A stretch of DNA of 64,000 bases, from assembly GCF_000513895.2 (NCBI RefSeq), contig NZ_CP165782.1, positions 248,001 to 312,000 of the forward strand. Reading direction: 5' to 3'. A program made the translations under genes and the position numbers. The notes under the pieces were generated by a model. It was not told where the DNA came from. It did no database searches and worked only from the letters and a program-made list of their open reading frames with translations. The stretch is from Ensifer sp. WSM1721. GTDB taxonomy: Bacteria > Pseudomonadota > Alphaproteobacteria > Rhizobiales > Rhizobiaceae. Positions within the stretch are counted from its first letter, which is position 1, and each line of letters opens with the position of its first letter. Shown one piece after another: positions 29,181 through 39,903 of the stretch.

Positions 29181-30572
29181 ATGAAAACTGTCGCCGTCAT
29201 CGACATCGGCAAGACGAATGCCAAAGTCGCGCTGGTCGACCTTGATCGCTTCGAGGAAATTGCCGTGCGCAAGACGGCCAACGCGGTGGTCGACGGCGGC
29301 CTCTATCCGCATTTCGACACCGAACGGCTGTGGCGTTTCATTCTCGACGGCCTCGGCGCGCTCAATCGCGAGCGACCGGTCGACGCGATTTCCGTGACGA
29401 CGCATGGCGCGACCGCGGCGCTGCTCGACGAGACGGGCGAACTTGCCTTGCCTGTGCTCGACTACGAGTTCGCCGGGCCGGATGCGCTCGCCGACGACTA
29501 TGACCGGGCGCGCCCGCCCTTTGCGGAAACCGGCTCGGCGCGCCTGCCGATGGGGCTCAATGTCGGGGTCCAGCTCTTCTGGCAGCAGCGCATGTTTCCG
29601 GAGCATTTCGCCCGCGTCGCGACGATCCTCACCTATGCGCAATACTGGTCCTATCGGCTGACCGGAGTGCGGACGAACGAGCTGACCTCGCTCGGCTGTC
29701 ATACCGACCTCTGGAATCCGAAGGCGGCAAGCTTCTCGGCGATGGTAGAGGAACAGGGCTGGCGCCATCTCTTTGCGCCGGTGCGCAAGGCTGGCGACGT
29801 GATCGGCGGGTTGCTGCCGCCGCTGGCGGACGAAACGGGCCTGCCGCGCGGCCTGCCCATCTATTGCGGCATCCACGATTCCAACGCTTCGCTGCTGCCG
29901 CATCTCCTGACGCGACGCGCTCCGTTCTCCGTCGTTTCGACCGGAACCTGGGTCGTGATGCTCGCCGTCGGCGGCGACGCAGTGGAACTCGATGAGAGCC
30001 GCGATACGCTGGTGAATGTCAACGCGCTCGGCGATCCGGTACCGTCGGCCCGCTTCATGGGCGGCCGCGCCTTTTCGTTGCTCGTCGGCGACAGTCCGCC
30101 GCCGGCCTCGCACGAGGCGGAAGCGCGAGTCCTTGCGGCGAAACACATGCTGCTGCCGTCGGTGCCGGGTGGCTCCGGTCCTTTCCCCTCCGCAAATCCG
30201 CTTTGGACAACCGGGGAGGAGAAACTCACCCCGTCCGAGCGGCTCGCCGTCGTCTCCTTCCATCTCGCTTTGATGACGGCGACGTGCCTCGATCTCATCG
30301 GCGCCAAGGGAGAGATCGTCGTCGAAGGCCCTTTCACCGCGAACGACGCCTATTTGACGATGCTTGCCGCCGCCAGCGGACGGCCGGTCCTTGCCAACAG
30401 GCTCAGCAGCACCGGAACCAGCCTCGGTGCGGCCTGCCTCGTCGCGGGCGCCCGCGTCAGAACTGGCGCGGAACCGGTGACGGATGGGATAGGCGAAGTC
30501 TATGCCGACTATGCCGGCGAATGGCGCCGCCTGACCGCCGCGCATGTGCATGAGGACGGTCGTCTTTCATAA
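29181..30572 (+). CDS. rhaK: Rhamnulokinase (FGGY family)
   Basis: This 463-residue sugar kinase starts with the ATP-binding motif VIDIGKTNAKVALVDL and has the FGGY-fold segment GIHDSNASLLPHLL containing the catalytic Asp, then SVVSTGTWVVMLAVGG. It phosphorylates rhamnulose at C1 to give the RhaD substrate. In rhizobia RhaK has been reported to be required for transport as well as catabolism. It is the last gene of the operon; a non-coding region follows. Confidence 0.92.
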   Translation: MKTVAVIDIGKTNAKVALVDLDRFEEIAVRKTANAVVDGGLYPHFDTERLWRFILDGLGALNRERPVDAISVTTHGATAALLDETGELALPVLDYEFAGPDALADDYDRARPPFAETGSARLPMGLNVGVQLFWQQRMFPEHFARVATILTYAQYWSYRLTGVRTNELTSLGCHTDLWNPKAASFSAMVEEQGWRHLFAPVRKAGDVIGGLLPPLADETGLPRGLPIYCGIHDSNASLLPHLLTRRAPFSVVSTGTWVVMLAVGGDAVELDESRDTLVNVNALGDPVPSARFMGGRAFSLLVGDSPPPASHEAEARVLAAKHMLLPSVPGGSGPFPSANPLWTTGEEKLTPSERLAVVSFHLALMTATCLDLIGAKGEIVVEGPFTANDAYLTMLAAASGRPVLANRLSSTGTSLGAACLVAGARVRTGAEPVTDGIGEVYADYAGEWRRLTAAHVHEDGRLS

Positions 30573-30653
30573 CTCATCTGTGGACCCAGAGTAATGCCAG
30601 GCGCGTCATCTCGCGCAACACAAGTGTGGGTTCAAAGAGAGCTTCGAAAGCTG

Positions 30654-30767
30654 TCAGAATACGGAGTTTCTGCTCGCCGGCCGCCTGTGCTCGAGATTGA
30701 CGACGATCGAAATCGCAGCCAGTGCGAGTGTTGCGGTGATGATGGCGCTTATCCCAAGAACAATCAT
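30654..30767 (-). CDS. Possible 37-residue membrane peptide
   Basis: On the minus strand the frame reads MIVLGISAIITATLALAAIS and continues with a short basic tail, giving one membrane span. The upstream GGGAAATGAAC is only a weak ribosome site. The gene is convergent with rhaK. Support is the clean hydrophobic helix; it could also be a chance frame. Confidence 0.3.
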   Translation of the reverse strand: MIVLGISAIITATLALAAISIVVNLEHRRPASRNSVF

Positions 30768-31275
30768 TGTTCATTTCCCGTGGCGCACCCTCATGGTGGC
30801 GCCCTGTATCTGACGATCGTACTGTACGCGTGGTCCGCGCCATTTACACATCCGTCTCGATACTGGACGGCAAGTAGAACCGCAATACTAAACTCTTGTG
30901 ATTGAAAACCTGTTGCTTCGCGCCTGTATAGACAGTGCAGAAACAGTGATCGGTAACGCTGTGGTTGAATTTTAGCGATTCCGATTACGGGCCGGGAACC
31001 GTTAACCTTCAAGCAAGGAATTAACCATAAACATGGTCCCACACGTCGGAATGGGAAGTTTTTCAGGTTCTTCACCAGGCATGATGCCGCGCCGCCGTAC
31101 CGGTTCCGGTCCGGTATCCATTTTTCACCGAAATTACGTGTGGGGCGGACGATAACAGACGCTTAGGGCGCGCTGATCTTATCGATTTGGCGTGACCGGC
31201 CGCCGGCGGGCGATCCTCCCTCAGGCAATTTCGATTGCGCACTTGAGCGCCGCGCGTCAGTAGCCGGGGATTAGC
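30768..31275. other. Intergenic region upstream of the che operon
   Basis: No supported gene. The frames present lack ribosome sites and family features. The segment should contain the promoter of the icpA-che operon, including AT-rich stretches near 30895-31035, but no convincing motif can be fixed by eye. Confidence 0.4.
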
Positions 31276-32880
31276 GTGAAGCAGGAAGCGTCAGAACAGG
31301 CAAAAAGGGGCCAGGCCGGCAGCCTGCTGGAGCGCCTGCGCTTTGCCGGTCTCGACGAAGAGACCTGTGCACTCCTTCGCGGTCACCGGCAGGGCCTGTC
31401 GCCGCGCATCGAGCTTGCCCTGCGCGAGCTTTTCAACCGCCTGCAAGGCCATCCGGAGGCGGCGCGCCACTTCGAAAGCGATCGCCAGCTCGACCGCCTT
31501 CACGACCTGCAGTCATCGCATTGGAACGTACTGACGGACGCTCGTTTCGACGGGCTCTACGCGGAGCGCGTCAAGGTGCTCGCCGACACGGAAGGCCGCA
31601 TGGGCCTCGACCCGCGCTGGCAGATCGCGAGCCACGCGGTCGTGCTGGAGCATCTTATCGTCGGCGTGATCGAGGACGCCTGGCCGAAATCCCTGCTTCC
31701 CTTCGGCAAGGCGCGCAGGAAGGAACTCAGCGACCTCGTCACCGCTCTCGTCCGCGCTGCCTTCGTCGACACCGAGATTGCCGTTTCGCTGCGCTTCAAC
31801 GCGCTTCGCCAACAGCATCAGCGCCAACTTTCCGAACAGCGCCGGGGCGACGAAACCGAGGTGGCGGCGCTGTTTTCGGACTTCGTCGCGGCTCTTAGCG
31901 ACGGCAACCTCGCCGCTCGTCTCCCGGAGGACGCGCCGGAGGCCTATCGCCCGATCGTCGCCAGCCTCAATGCGGCATTGACCAAAATCCAGGAAGCACT
32001 GCTCTCGGCGGATAAACGCGCCCGCGCGGCCGATACGATCGTCTCGGAGCTGCATGGCAAGGTGAGCGAGCTCTCCGGCAAGATTGGAGGAGAGGCTGAA
32101 GCCCTCACTCAGCACGTCGGCGCCCTTGGCGCCGTGACCGAACGCATGCGCTCCGGCTCAATCCGCATCGGCGAGACGGAGGCCAAGGCGAGCGCGACGC
32201 GCGTGGCGGTGGAACGGAGCGGTGAGATCGCCGGCCAGGCGATCTCGGCCATGGCCGACATCGAGGCTTCGGCGGAGAAGATCGGCCAGATCATCGGCGT
32301 GATCGACGAAATCGCTTTCCAGACCAATCTTCTGGCGCTCAATGCCGGCATCGAGGCGGCGCGCGCCGGCGAGAGCGGACGCGGCTTTGCGGTCGTGGCC
32401 CAAGAGGTCCGCGCGCTGGCGCAGCGTTCCGGCGAAGCGGCGCGCGAGATCAAACAACTCGTTAGCGGAACGAAGACCCAGGTCGAGGTCGGCGTCGAGA
32501 TCGTCGGCCGCACCCAGGATGCGATCAGCAGCATTGCCGAGCAGGTCATCTCCATCAACGAGGCCGTTACCGGCATCGCACGGGATTCGGAATGTCAGGT
32601 GAATGATGTTGCCGCGGCAGCGTCCGGCATCGGCGGCATCTCCGAGGCGCTAGGCCGCGGTGCGACGCTCGCCGGCGAGACGGCGGCTTCGTCGGACGAT
32701 CTTCACAGCGCCATCCTCGAACTCGGGCAGACGATCCGCCGCTTCCGTTTCGAGCGGCAGGCGCGATCCTCGGCAGCGGCCTTCGCCCAATCGCCCGCCC
32801 TGCTGCCGGAAACGCACGAAGACGAACTGTTCGGCGATGACGCCGTCTCGGAGCGGCATTTCGCCGGATGGCGGCGCTAG
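31276..32880 (+). CDS. icpA: Soluble globin-fold chemoreceptor
   Basis: This 534-residue cytoplasmic receptor has an N-terminal protoglobin-type sensor (residues 20-165) and a C-terminal signalling domain with the tip sequence [20 protein letters not shown]. There is no membrane span. It heads the che operon, as in S. meliloti. In haem-binding globin sensors the proximal His sits in an H-x-R-I-G-L motif; here the equivalent is EGRMGL (Glu106), so the haem ligand seems absent. A His at residue 82 (QSSHW) is a less likely ligand. No CheR-binding pentapeptide is visible at the C-terminus. GTG start at 31276. Confidence 0.85.
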   Translation: MKQEASEQAKRGQAGSLLERLRFAGLDEETCALLRGHRQGLSPRIELALRELFNRLQGHPEAARHFESDRQLDRLHDLQSSHWNVLTDARFDGLYAERVKVLADTEGRMGLDPRWQIASHAVVLEHLIVGVIEDAWPKSLLPFGKARRKELSDLVTALVRAAFVDTEIAVSLRFNALRQQHQRQLSEQRRGDETEVAALFSDFVAALSDGNLAARLPEDAPEAYRPIVASLNAALTKIQEALLSADKRARAADTIVSELHGKVSELSGKIGGEAEALTQHVGALGAVTERMRSGSIRIGETEAKASATRVAVERSGEIAGQAISAMADIEASAEKIGQIIGVIDEIAFQTNLLALNAGIEAARAGESGRGFAVVAQEVRALAQRSGEAAREIKQLVSGTKTQVEVGVEIVGRTQDAISSIAEQVISINEAVTGIARDSECQVNDVAAAASGIGGISEALGRGATLAGETAASSDDLHSAILELGQTIRRFRFERQARSSAAAFAQSPALLPETHEDELFGDDAVSERHFAGWRR

Positions 32881-32893
32881 TTGAGGGAACAAA

Positions 32894-33187
32894 ATGGCCA
32901 GCAGGAATACCGCTCGAAAAAAGCTGAAGCTCGCTCCGGTCTTGGACTTGAACGAAGCGACGGCGCTGCATGAAAGGCTCCTGGCGCTGAAGGGCGGCGC
33001 CGTGACGATCGATGCATCCGCCGTCGAGCGGGTGGGGGCGCTTTGCGTCCAGGTGCTGATGGCTGCCGCCAGAAGCTGGGAAGAGGATCACTTGTCTTTC
33101 ACCTTTGCCGAGGTGTCGGACGCTTTCATTAAAACGACACAGCTCATCGGCGTGGACGTTGCTCCCCTGATGGCGAAGGAGATTTGA
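32894..33187 (+). CDS. cheS: STAS-domain protein CheS
   Basis: This 97-residue protein has a STAS-like fold: LDLNEATALHERLLALKGG, then VTIDASAVERVGALCVQVLM (strand and the conserved loop). In S. meliloti the homologue at this position binds CheA and speeds removal of phosphate from CheY1. It stands 14 bases after the receptor and four before cheY1. Identification rests on fold and gene order. Confidence 0.85.
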   Translation: MASRNTARKKLKLAPVLDLNEATALHERLLALKGGAVTIDASAVERVGALCVQVLMAAARSWEEDHLSFTFAEVSDAFIKTTQLIGVDVAPLMAKEI

Positions 33188-33190
33188 GCC

Positions 33191-33556
33191 ATGAAGAAGA
33201 GAGTGCTGACTGTCGATGATTCCCGGACAATCCGGAACATGCTTCTCGTTACCCTCAACAATGCCGGATTCGAAACGATCCAGGCCGAGGATGGCGTCGA
33301 GGGGCTCGAAAAACTCGAGGACGCCAACCCGGATGTGATCGTCACGGACATCAACATGCCCCGCCTCGACGGGTTCGGCTTCATCGAGGGCGTACGCAGG
33401 AACGACCGCTATCGCGCCGTACCGATCCTCGTGCTGACCACGGAAAGCGACGCGGAGAAGAAGAACCGCGCGCGGCAGGCAGGCGCCACCGGCTGGATCG
33501 TCAAGCCGTTCGACCCCACCAAGCTCATCGATGCGATCGAGCGCGTAACGGCCTGA
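33191..33556 (+). CDS. cheY1: Chemotaxis response regulator CheY1
   Basis: This 121-residue single receiver domain has acid residues Asp9 and Asp10, phospho-acceptor Asp53 in VTDINMPRLDG, Thr84 and Lys105 (IVKPF). In S. meliloti CheY1 acts as a phosphate sink that draws phosphate from CheY2 via CheA. It is the first of two cheY genes in the operon and lies next to cheS. Confidence 0.92.
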   Translation: MKKRVLTVDDSRTIRNMLLVTLNNAGFETIQAEDGVEGLEKLEDANPDVIVTDINMPRLDGFGFIEGVRRNDRYRAVPILVLTTESDAEKKNRARQAGATGWIVKPFDPTKLIDAIERVTA

Positions 33557-33576
33557 AAATCCGGGGATAGCCTCCA

Positions 33577-35850
33577 ATGGATATGAACGAAATCAAAGAG
33601 ATTTTCTTCCAGGAATGCGAGGAGCAACTCGCGGAACTGGAGTCGGGTCTCCTTAAGCTCAACGACGGCGACCGCGATCCGGAAACGGTCAATGCCGTCT
33701 TTCGTGCGGTCCATTCCATCAAGGGTGGCGCCGGCGCCTTCGGGCTGGATGACCTCGTCTCGTTCGCGCACGTGTTCGAGACGACGCTCGATTGCGTTCG
33801 ATCCAACAGGCTGGAGCCCAATCAGGAAGTCCTGAAGGTCATGCTGAGATCGGCCGACGTGCTCGCCGACCTCACCAATGCCGCCCGCGACGGCGGCAGC
33901 GTCGACGAGGCGCGCAGCCGGCAACTGATCAAGGAACTCGAGGCGCTCGCCAACGGCGAGGTACCGCAAGCCGCCGCCGAACCCGCGCCGAAGGCAGCCC
34001 CGCCGGCTGCTGCCGAGCCAGTTCCTCCGGTGAACGAGGAAGGCTTCCAGCCCGTTGCCTTCTCCTTCGAGGAGTTCGAAACGGGCGAAGAGCCGGCGAT
34101 CGACCTGCCCACTTACGAGATCCTCTTCAGGCCCAAGTCCGATCTCTACGCCAAGGGCAACGACGCGACCTTGCTCCTGCGCGATCTGTCGCGTCTCGGC
34201 GAGATGAGCATCCATTGCGACATGGACGACCTGCCGGCGCTCGACCGCATGAACCCGGAGGCGGCCTATTTCGCCTGGAAGATCTCGCTGAAGACCGACA
34301 AGGGTGAAGAGGCGATCCGCTCCGTTTTCGAGTTCGCCGAGTGGGACTGCGAGCTCGAGGTGATGCTTGCAGGCGATGAAGCCCAGGCGCACGAAGAACT
34401 GCCGATGCAGCCCGTGCCGTTCGATCTCTCCATGCTCGACGAAGAGCCGCGCGCGCCCGTAGAGGAAGAGGACCGGACTGTCGCGGGAGAGCGCAACATT
34501 CGTGAATCGGCTGATTCCGCCGCGGAAGGGGCGTCGAACGTCGTGCAGATGACGCCGAGCGCGCGCGCTCCCGCCGAAAACAGCAGGAGCGCGGCGTCGG
34601 CCGCAGCACAGTCGGCCGCATCCCAGCAAGCCGCCTCGGCGGCGACGCCGACGATCCGCGTCGACCTCGATCGCGTCGACCGCCTGATCAATCTCGTCGG
34701 CGAGCTCGTCATCAATCAGGCGATGCTGTCGCAGAGTGTGATCGAGAACGACGCCAACGGCACGTCGTCGATCAACATGGGTCTCGAGGAGCTGCAGCAG
34801 CTCACCCGCGAGATCCAGGACAGTGTCATGGCGATCCGTGCGCAGCCGGTGAAACCGGTCTTCCAGCGCATGTCCCGCATCGTCCGCGAAATCGCCGACA
34901 TGACCGGCAAGTCCGTTCGTCTCGTCACCGAGGGCGAGAATACGGAAGTCGACAAGACGGTCATCGACAAGCTCGCCGAGCCGCTCACGCACATGATCCG
35001 CAACGCGGTCGATCACGGCCTCGAAACACCGGAAAAGCGCATTGCCGCCGGCAAGAACCCGGAAGGCACGGTGCGGCTGACGGCCAAGCACCGCTCCGGC
35101 CGCATCGTCATCGAGCTTGCCGACGACGGCGCCGGCATCAACCGTGAGAAGGTGCGGCAGAAGGCGATCGACAACGATCTGATCGCGGCGGATGCGAACC
35201 TTTCCGACGAGGAGATCGACAACCTGATCTTCCACGCCGGCTTCTCGACCGCCGACAAGATCTCCGACATCTCCGGCCGCGGCGTCGGCATGGATGTCGT
35301 CAAGCGCTCGATCCAGGCGCTCGGCGGCCGCATCAATATCTCCTCGAAGCCCGGGCAGGGCTCGATCTTCACGATGAGCCTGCCGCTGACGCTTGCCGTT
35401 CTCGACGGCATGGTGGTGACGGTCGCCAACCAGACGCTCGTCGTGCCGCTGACGGCGATCGTGGAAACGCTGCAGCCGGAGGCTTCAGCGATCCACAGCT
35501 TCGGCGCCAGCCAGCGGCTGATCTCGATCCGCAACTCCTTCTGCCCGCTCGTCGATGTCGGCCGCATCCTCAACTTCCGCGCCATCCAGGCGAACCCCGT
35601 CGAAGGCGTGGCGCTGCTCGTCGAGTCCGAAGGCGGCGGCCAGCGCGCACTGATGGTGGATGCCATCCAGGGCCAGCGCCAGGTGGTGATCAAGAGCCTC
35701 GAGGCGAACTACACGCATGTGCCGGGCATCGCGGCCGCGACCATTCTCGGCGACGGGCGTGTGGCGCTCATTCTCGACGTCGATGCCATCGTCGCCGCAT
35801 CGCGCGGCCAATCCTTGAAACCTGAAATGTCACTTGCTGCAGCCGGATAA
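33577..35850 (+). CDS. cheA: Chemotaxis histidine kinase CheA
   Basis: This 757-residue kinase has the five-domain order of CheA. P1 carries His46 in [11 protein letters not shown] linker and P2 (residues 110-330) include a Pro/Ala/Glu-rich stretch. The P3 dimerisation part has [20 protein letters not shown]. The P4 ATPase has [14 protein letters not shown] and the G box [10 protein letters not shown], and P5 is CheW-like. It receives signals from receptors and phosphorylates CheY1, CheY2 and CheB. It is 20 bases after cheY1 and 5 before cheW. Confidence 0.97.
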   Translation: MDMNEIKEIFFQECEEQLAELESGLLKLNDGDRDPETVNAVFRAVHSIKGGAGAFGLDDLVSFAHVFETTLDCVRSNRLEPNQEVLKVMLRSADVLADLTNAARDGGSVDEARSRQLIKELEALANGEVPQAAAEPAPKAAPPAAAEPVPPVNEEGFQPVAFSFEEFETGEEPAIDLPTYEILFRPKSDLYAKGNDATLLLRDLSRLGEMSIHCDMDDLPALDRMNPEAAYFAWKISLKTDKGEEAIRSVFEFAEWDCELEVMLAGDEAQAHEELPMQPVPFDLSMLDEEPRAPVEEEDRTVAGERNIRESADSAAEGASNVVQMTPSARAPAENSRSAASAAAQSAASQQAASAATPTIRVDLDRVDRLINLVGELVINQAMLSQSVIENDANGTSSINMGLEELQQLTREIQDSVMAIRAQPVKPVFQRMSRIVREIADMTGKSVRLVTEGENTEVDKTVIDKLAEPLTHMIRNAVDHGLETPEKRIAAGKNPEGTVRLTAKHRSGRIVIELADDGAGINREKVRQKAIDNDLIAADANLSDEEIDNLIFHAGFSTADKISDISGRGVGMDVVKRSIQALGGRINISSKPGQGSIFTMSLPLTLAVLDGMVVTVANQTLVVPLTAIVETLQPEASAIHSFGASQRLISIRNSFCPLVDVGRILNFRAIQANPVEGVALLVESEGGGQRALMVDAIQGQRQVVIKSLEANYTHVPGIAAATILGDGRVALILDVDAIVAASRGQSLKPEMSLAAAG

Positions 35851-35855
35851 TACCT

Positions 35856-36323
35856 ATGACCTATGCCGCAAAAAATCTGACGACTGGCGGACGGGAGCTG
35901 ATCGCTTTCCGCGTCGGCGACCAGGAATTCTGCGTCAACATCATGTCAGTCCGCGAAATTCGCGGCTGGACGCCGGCAACTCCCATGCCGCACGCGCCCG
36001 TCTATGTGCTCGGCGTCATCAATCTGCGCGGCGCCGTGCTGCCGATCATCGATTTCTCTGCTCGCCTCGGCATGAAACCTGCCGAGCCGACGGTCCGGCA
36101 TGTGATCATCGTCGCTCAGGTGAAGAGCCAGGTAGTCGGACTCCTGGTCGACGCCGTTTCCGATATCCTAACAGTCTCCGATAGCGACATTCAGCCGACC
36201 CCGGACATCGCCTCCGATTTCGAAAGAAGTTTCGCGCGCGGCGTGCTGGCGATCGAGGGGCGGATGATTTGCCTCGTCGAACTCGACTCCGTGTTTCCTC
36301 ACGAAGAAAGGGATGCGGCATGA
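35856..36323 (+). CDS. cheW: Chemotaxis coupling protein CheW
   Basis: This 155-residue scaffold links receptors to CheA. Typical segments are [20 protein letters not shown] and [17 protein letters not shown], with the conserved NLRG loop. The length is normal. Its stop overlaps the start of cheR by four bases, indicating coupling. Confidence 0.95.
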   Translation: MTYAAKNLTTGGRELIAFRVGDQEFCVNIMSVREIRGWTPATPMPHAPVYVLGVINLRGAVLPIIDFSARLGMKPAEPTVRHVIIVAQVKSQVVGLLVDAVSDILTVSDSDIQPTPDIASDFERSFARGVLAIEGRMICLVELDSVFPHEERDAA

Positions 36324-37228
36324 GAGCCCAGGCCAACGTCGAGCAAAGATTGTCCCCGGACGAATGTCTTGCGAGCGGCGAATATCCGCTCACGCGTCGC
36401 GACCTCAACGAGATCGCGGCGATGATCTATGCGGATGCCGGTATCTTTCTCAACGAGTCGAAGGCATCGCTCGTCTATTCGCGGCTCTCGAAACATATCC
36501 GCAATCTCGGGCTCAGGGGCTTCCGCGACTATTGCCAGCTCGTCGCTTCACCGGCGGGTGCCGCTGCCCGCCGCGACATGCTCTCGCATCTGACGACGAA
36601 TTTCACCCGCTTCTTCCGCGAGAACCATCATTTCGAGCATCTGAAGACGGAGGTTCTGCCGGATCTGGTCACGCGCGCGAAAAATGGTGGCCGGGTGCGC
36701 ATCTGGTCGGCGGCCTGTTCGGACGGCCAGGAGCCCTATTCGATCGCGCTGACGGTGTTGTCGCTGTTGCCGAATGCGGCCGACTACGATTTCCGTATTC
36801 TCGCAACCGACATCGACCCGAAGATCCTCGCGCTTGCGCGCGCCGGCGCCTATGACGCGACCGCGCTCGAAACGGTCAACCCCGCCATGCGCAAGCAATG
36901 GTTCGACGAGGTCGAGGTCGCCGGTCGCCGCAAGTGGCAGGTCGATGAGCGCGTCAAGCGGCTGATCACCTTCAACGAGCTCAATCTCATGGCGCAATGG
37001 CCGCTCAAGGGACCATTCGACGTCATCTTCTGCCGCAACGTGGTGATCTATTTCGACGAGCCGACGCAGATGAAGATCTGGTCGCGCTTTGCCGGCGTGC
37101 TCGACACCGGCGGGCATCTTTATATTGGCCATTCGGAGCGCGTGTCGGGGGATGCCAAGGCGCTCTTCGACAATATCGGCATAACCACCTATCGCCATAC
37201 CGGCAAGTTCCAGGGAGGTCGGGCATGA
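36320..37228 (+). CDS. cheR: Chemoreceptor methyltransferase CheR
   Basis: This 302-residue enzyme transfers methyl groups from S-adenosylmethionine to receptor glutamates. The N-terminal helical domain has [20 protein letters not shown] and the methyltransferase domain has [33 protein letters not shown] and [17 protein letters not shown] 36320 overlaps the cheW stop; the frame upstream of that lies inside cheW. Its stop overlaps cheB. Confidence 0.96.
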   Translation: MRAQANVEQRLSPDECLASGEYPLTRRDLNEIAAMIYADAGIFLNESKASLVYSRLSKHIRNLGLRGFRDYCQLVASPAGAAARRDMLSHLTTNFTRFFRENHHFEHLKTEVLPDLVTRAKNGGRVRIWSAACSDGQEPYSIALTVLSLLPNAADYDFRILATDIDPKILALARAGAYDATALETVNPAMRKQWFDEVEVAGRRKWQVDERVKRLITFNELNLMAQWPLKGPFDVIFCRNVVIYFDEPTQMKIWSRFAGVLDTGGHLYIGHSERVSGDAKALFDNIGITTYRHTGKFQGGRA

Positions 37229-38274
37229 GTGCTCCCGCACGTGTTCTCGTCGTCGATGACTCGGCCACCATGCGCGGCCTGATCTCGGCCGTGCTCAATG
37301 CCGATCCGGACGTGACGGTCGTCGGTCAGGCGGCCGACGCCCTCGAGGCTCGCCAGGCGATCAAACAGCTCGACCCCGATGTCGTGACGCTCGATATCGA
37401 GATGCCGAACATGAACGGCCTTGAGTTCCTCGATAAGATCATGCGGCTGAGGCCCATGCCGGTCATCATGGTCTCGACGCTCACTCACAAGGGTGCGGAA
37501 GCGACGATCGCCGCGCTCGAGATCGGTGCCTTCGATTGCGTCGGCAAGCCGCATCCGGGAGACCCCAATCCGTTCGGCGGCCTGGTCGAGAAGGTCAAGG
37601 CGGCGGCGCGGTCGCAGCGAAAGGCGATGATCACCGGCAACAGGAGTGCCGCACCAGCCGCGCCCGCGGTTTCCGACTATAGGGCAGGGCGCAAGATCAT
37701 CGCCATCGGCGCCTCGACCGGCGGCGTCGAAGCCTTGATCGCAGTGCTGCAGAAATTTCCGGCCAATTGCCCGCCGACGGTGATTACCCAGCACATGCCG
37801 CACACCTTCACCAGGAGCTTTGCCGAAAGGCTGAATCGGCTCTGCGCCCCCACCGTCCAGGAGGCGACCGATGGCGCGCGGCTGGAGATCGGCAAGATCT
37901 ACCTGGCGCCCGGTGGCGAACGGCATCTGATGGTCACCAACGCCGCCGCGTCCTGCTGCCGGCTTGTCGACCGCGAACCCGTCAACGGACATCGCCCGTC
38001 GGTCGACGTCCTGTTCGACTCGGTTGCCGAAGTGGCGGGGCGTAACGCCATCGGCGTCATCTTGACCGGCATGGGCCGCGACGGCGCGTCCGGCCTGCTT
38101 AAGATGAGGCATTCCGGAGCGCGCACCTTCGGCCAGAGCGAGAAAAGCTGCGTCGTCTACGGCATGCCGAGGGTCGCCTATGAATTGGGCGCGGTCGAAA
38201 CACAGCTCCCCCTCGGATCGATCGGGGAGGAAATATTGAAGACGGCGGCAGCGCGAAAAGAAGGAAGCGAATAA
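37225..38274 (+). CDS. cheB: Chemotaxis methylesterase CheB
   Basis: This 349-residue response regulator/methylesterase has a receiver domain with phospho-acceptor Asp57 ([11 protein letters not shown]). The esterase domain carries the catalytic Ser in [15 protein letters not shown], the His in [16 protein letters not shown] and the Asp in [10 protein letters not shown]. It removes methyl groups or deamidates receptor glutamines when activated by CheA. ATG 37225 overlaps cheR by four bases. Confidence 0.97.
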   Translation: MSAPARVLVVDDSATMRGLISAVLNADPDVTVVGQAADALEARQAIKQLDPDVVTLDIEMPNMNGLEFLDKIMRLRPMPVIMVSTLTHKGAEATIAALEIGAFDCVGKPHPGDPNPFGGLVEKVKAAARSQRKAMITGNRSAAPAAPAVSDYRAGRKIIAIGASTGGVEALIAVLQKFPANCPPTVITQHMPHTFTRSFAERLNRLCAPTVQEATDGARLEIGKIYLAPGGERHLMVTNAAASCCRLVDREPVNGHRPSVDVLFDSVAEVAGRNAIGVILTGMGRDGASGLLKMRHSGARTFGQSEKSCVVYGMPRVAYELGAVETQLPLGSIGEEILKTAAARKEGSE

Positions 38275-38663
38275 TGTCCATCGCCGAAAAGATAAAAGTT
38301 CTGATCGTCGACGATCAGGTCACGAGCCGCTTGCTCCTGGGTGACGCCCTGCAGCAGCTAGGCTTCAAGCAGATCACCGCCGCCGGTGACGGTGAGCAGG
38401 GTATGAAGATCATGGCGCAGAACCCGCACCATCTGGTCATCTCGGATTTCAACATGCCGAAGATGGACGGCCTCGGCCTGTTGCAGGCGGTGCGCGCGAA
38501 CCCGGCCACCAAGAAAGCGGCCTTCATCATCCTGACCGCCCAGGGCGATCGCGCGCTGGTGCAGAAGGCGGCCGCGCTCGGTGCCAATAATGTTCTCGCC
38601 AAGCCATTCACGATCGAAAAGATGAAGGCGGCGATCGAAGCCGTGTTCGGAGCGCTGAAATGA
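38274..38663 (+). CDS. cheY2: Chemotaxis response regulator CheY2
   Basis: This 129-residue receiver has Asp13/Asp14, phospho-acceptor Asp58 ([11 protein letters not shown]), Thr88 and Lys110 (LAKPF). In S. meliloti CheY2 is the main output regulator that slows the unidirectional flagellar motor. Its ATG overlaps the cheB stop by one base and its stop overlaps cheD. Confidence 0.94.
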   Translation: MSIAEKIKVLIVDDQVTSRLLLGDALQQLGFKQITAAGDGEQGMKIMAQNPHHLVISDFNMPKMDGLGLLQAVRANPATKKAAFIILTAQGDRALVQKAAALGANNVLAKPFTIEKMKAAIEAVFGALK

Positions 38664-39208
38664 TCATGGAGAATGCCGGCAAGCGCGTGCATGTCATTCA
38701 GGGCGAGTTCAAGGTCGTCAACGATCCGGATATCGTTCTTTCGACCATTCTCGGCTCCTGTGTGGCCGCCTGCATGCGCGATCCCGTCGCGGGCGTCGGC
38801 GGCATGAACCACTTCCTGTTGCCGGGCTCGGCGGCGTCGCCAGGCGGCGATGCCACGCGTTACGGCGTCCATCTCATGGAGCTGCTCATCAACGGTCTTT
38901 TGAAGCAGGGCGCGCGTCGCGACCGGCTGGAGGCGAAGATCTTCGGCGGCGCCAGGACGATCGCGCGTTTCTCGAATGTCGGGGAGCAGAATGCCGCCTT
39001 TGCGCGCCAGTTCCTGATGGATGAGGGCATCCGCATCGTCGGCGAAAGCACCGGCGGCGAGCATGGGCGCAAGCTCGAATACTGGCCTTCCTCGGGGCGC
39101 GCGCGCCAATATGCGCTCACGGGCGTGGAAGCCCAGCGCGCGATCCAGATGGATCAGCGGCCTGTGCCCGTGCCGAAGCCCGCGGAAAGTTCGATCGAAT
39201 TCTTTTGA
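38660..39208 (+). CDS. cheD: Chemoreceptor deamidase CheD
   Basis: This 182-residue enzyme deamidates receptor glutamines. The sequence [13 protein letters not shown] holds the catalytic Cys (Cys34 by this start), with His51 in [10 protein letters not shown]. The C-terminal part fits CheD. The start at 38660 overlaps cheY2 by four bases; a second ATG two codons later is possible. Confidence 0.94.
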   Translation: MIMENAGKRVHVIQGEFKVVNDPDIVLSTILGSCVAACMRDPVAGVGGMNHFLLPGSAASPGGDATRYGVHLMELLINGLLKQGARRDRLEAKIFGGARTIARFSNVGEQNAAFARQFLMDEGIRIVGESTGGEHGRKLEYWPSSGRARQYALTGVEAQRAIQMDQRPVPVPKPAESSIEFF

Positions 39209-39268
39209 GCATGCCGCCTTTACCGCCAGGCGAACCGAAACGCGTCCCCAAGCCACGTGAGAGAGACG

Positions 39269-39652
39269 ATGCAGATTGACTATAACCCTACGCCTCACGC
39301 GGAAGAATCCTTGCCGGACGTGCTGATGCGCATCGTCACCGAGCTTCATGACGTCGCCTACCTCATCGAACGCATCGAGCCCCAACTCCTCGATGGCGCA
39401 ACATCCGCGGATGCGGCCGACAAGATGATGGTGCTCCAGGGCATCGACCTTGCGGTTCAGAAGACGCGCGGGCTCGCCGAATTCATCGACACGATCACCG
39501 CATCCATCCCCGACGACTGGCTGGTCGATATCAGCACGGCCGTCAATCTGGTCAAGCTTGCCGACATGAAGAGGGCACTTGCCAGCGGCATGCTGCGCCA
39601 CGGACACTCGCAGCCGCTGACGAAAGTCGCGGGCGATTTCGAGGCGTTCTGA
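39269..39652 (+). CDS. cheT: Small chemotaxis protein CheT
   Basis: This 127-residue acidic, mostly helical protein includes SLPDVLMRIVTELHDVAYLI and ASIPDDWLVDISTAVNLVKL. By position (last gene of the che operon before fliF) it corresponds to CheT of S. meliloti, reported to be needed for chemotaxis and to interact with CheR. No enzyme motif is evident. The ATG at 39269 has GAGAGA before it; an in-frame GTG lies four codons upstream. Confidence 0.75.
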   Translation: MQIDYNPTPHAEESLPDVLMRIVTELHDVAYLIERIEPQLLDGATSADAADKMMVLQGIDLAVQKTRGLAEFIDTITASIPDDWLVDISTAVNLVKLADMKRALASGMLRHGHSQPLTKVAGDFEAF

Positions 39653-39903
39653 CGATAGGTGTTGCCGCCTGTAGCCCTCTCTGCAGCTGCGGAGTCCCCG
39701 CGCAACAGCTCGCCCGATCCCTGCACTTCGTCAAGTTCGCGCAAGTTTCGCCGCCTAGCTTCGCATCGGGGCTGGTAGATTCGCGTGTATCGACGATCGG
39801 CTGAGCGCAGGCCGAGACCCAGCAAACCCGAATGTTGGAGCTGCGCATGGCGCCGGCCGGATAGACGGATCGGTTGCCCTGCGATACTGGGTGCGGAAAC
39901 AGA

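Noticed and set aside
30594..30905. 103-codon plus-strand frame after rhaK
   Set aside because: No ribosome site or family features.
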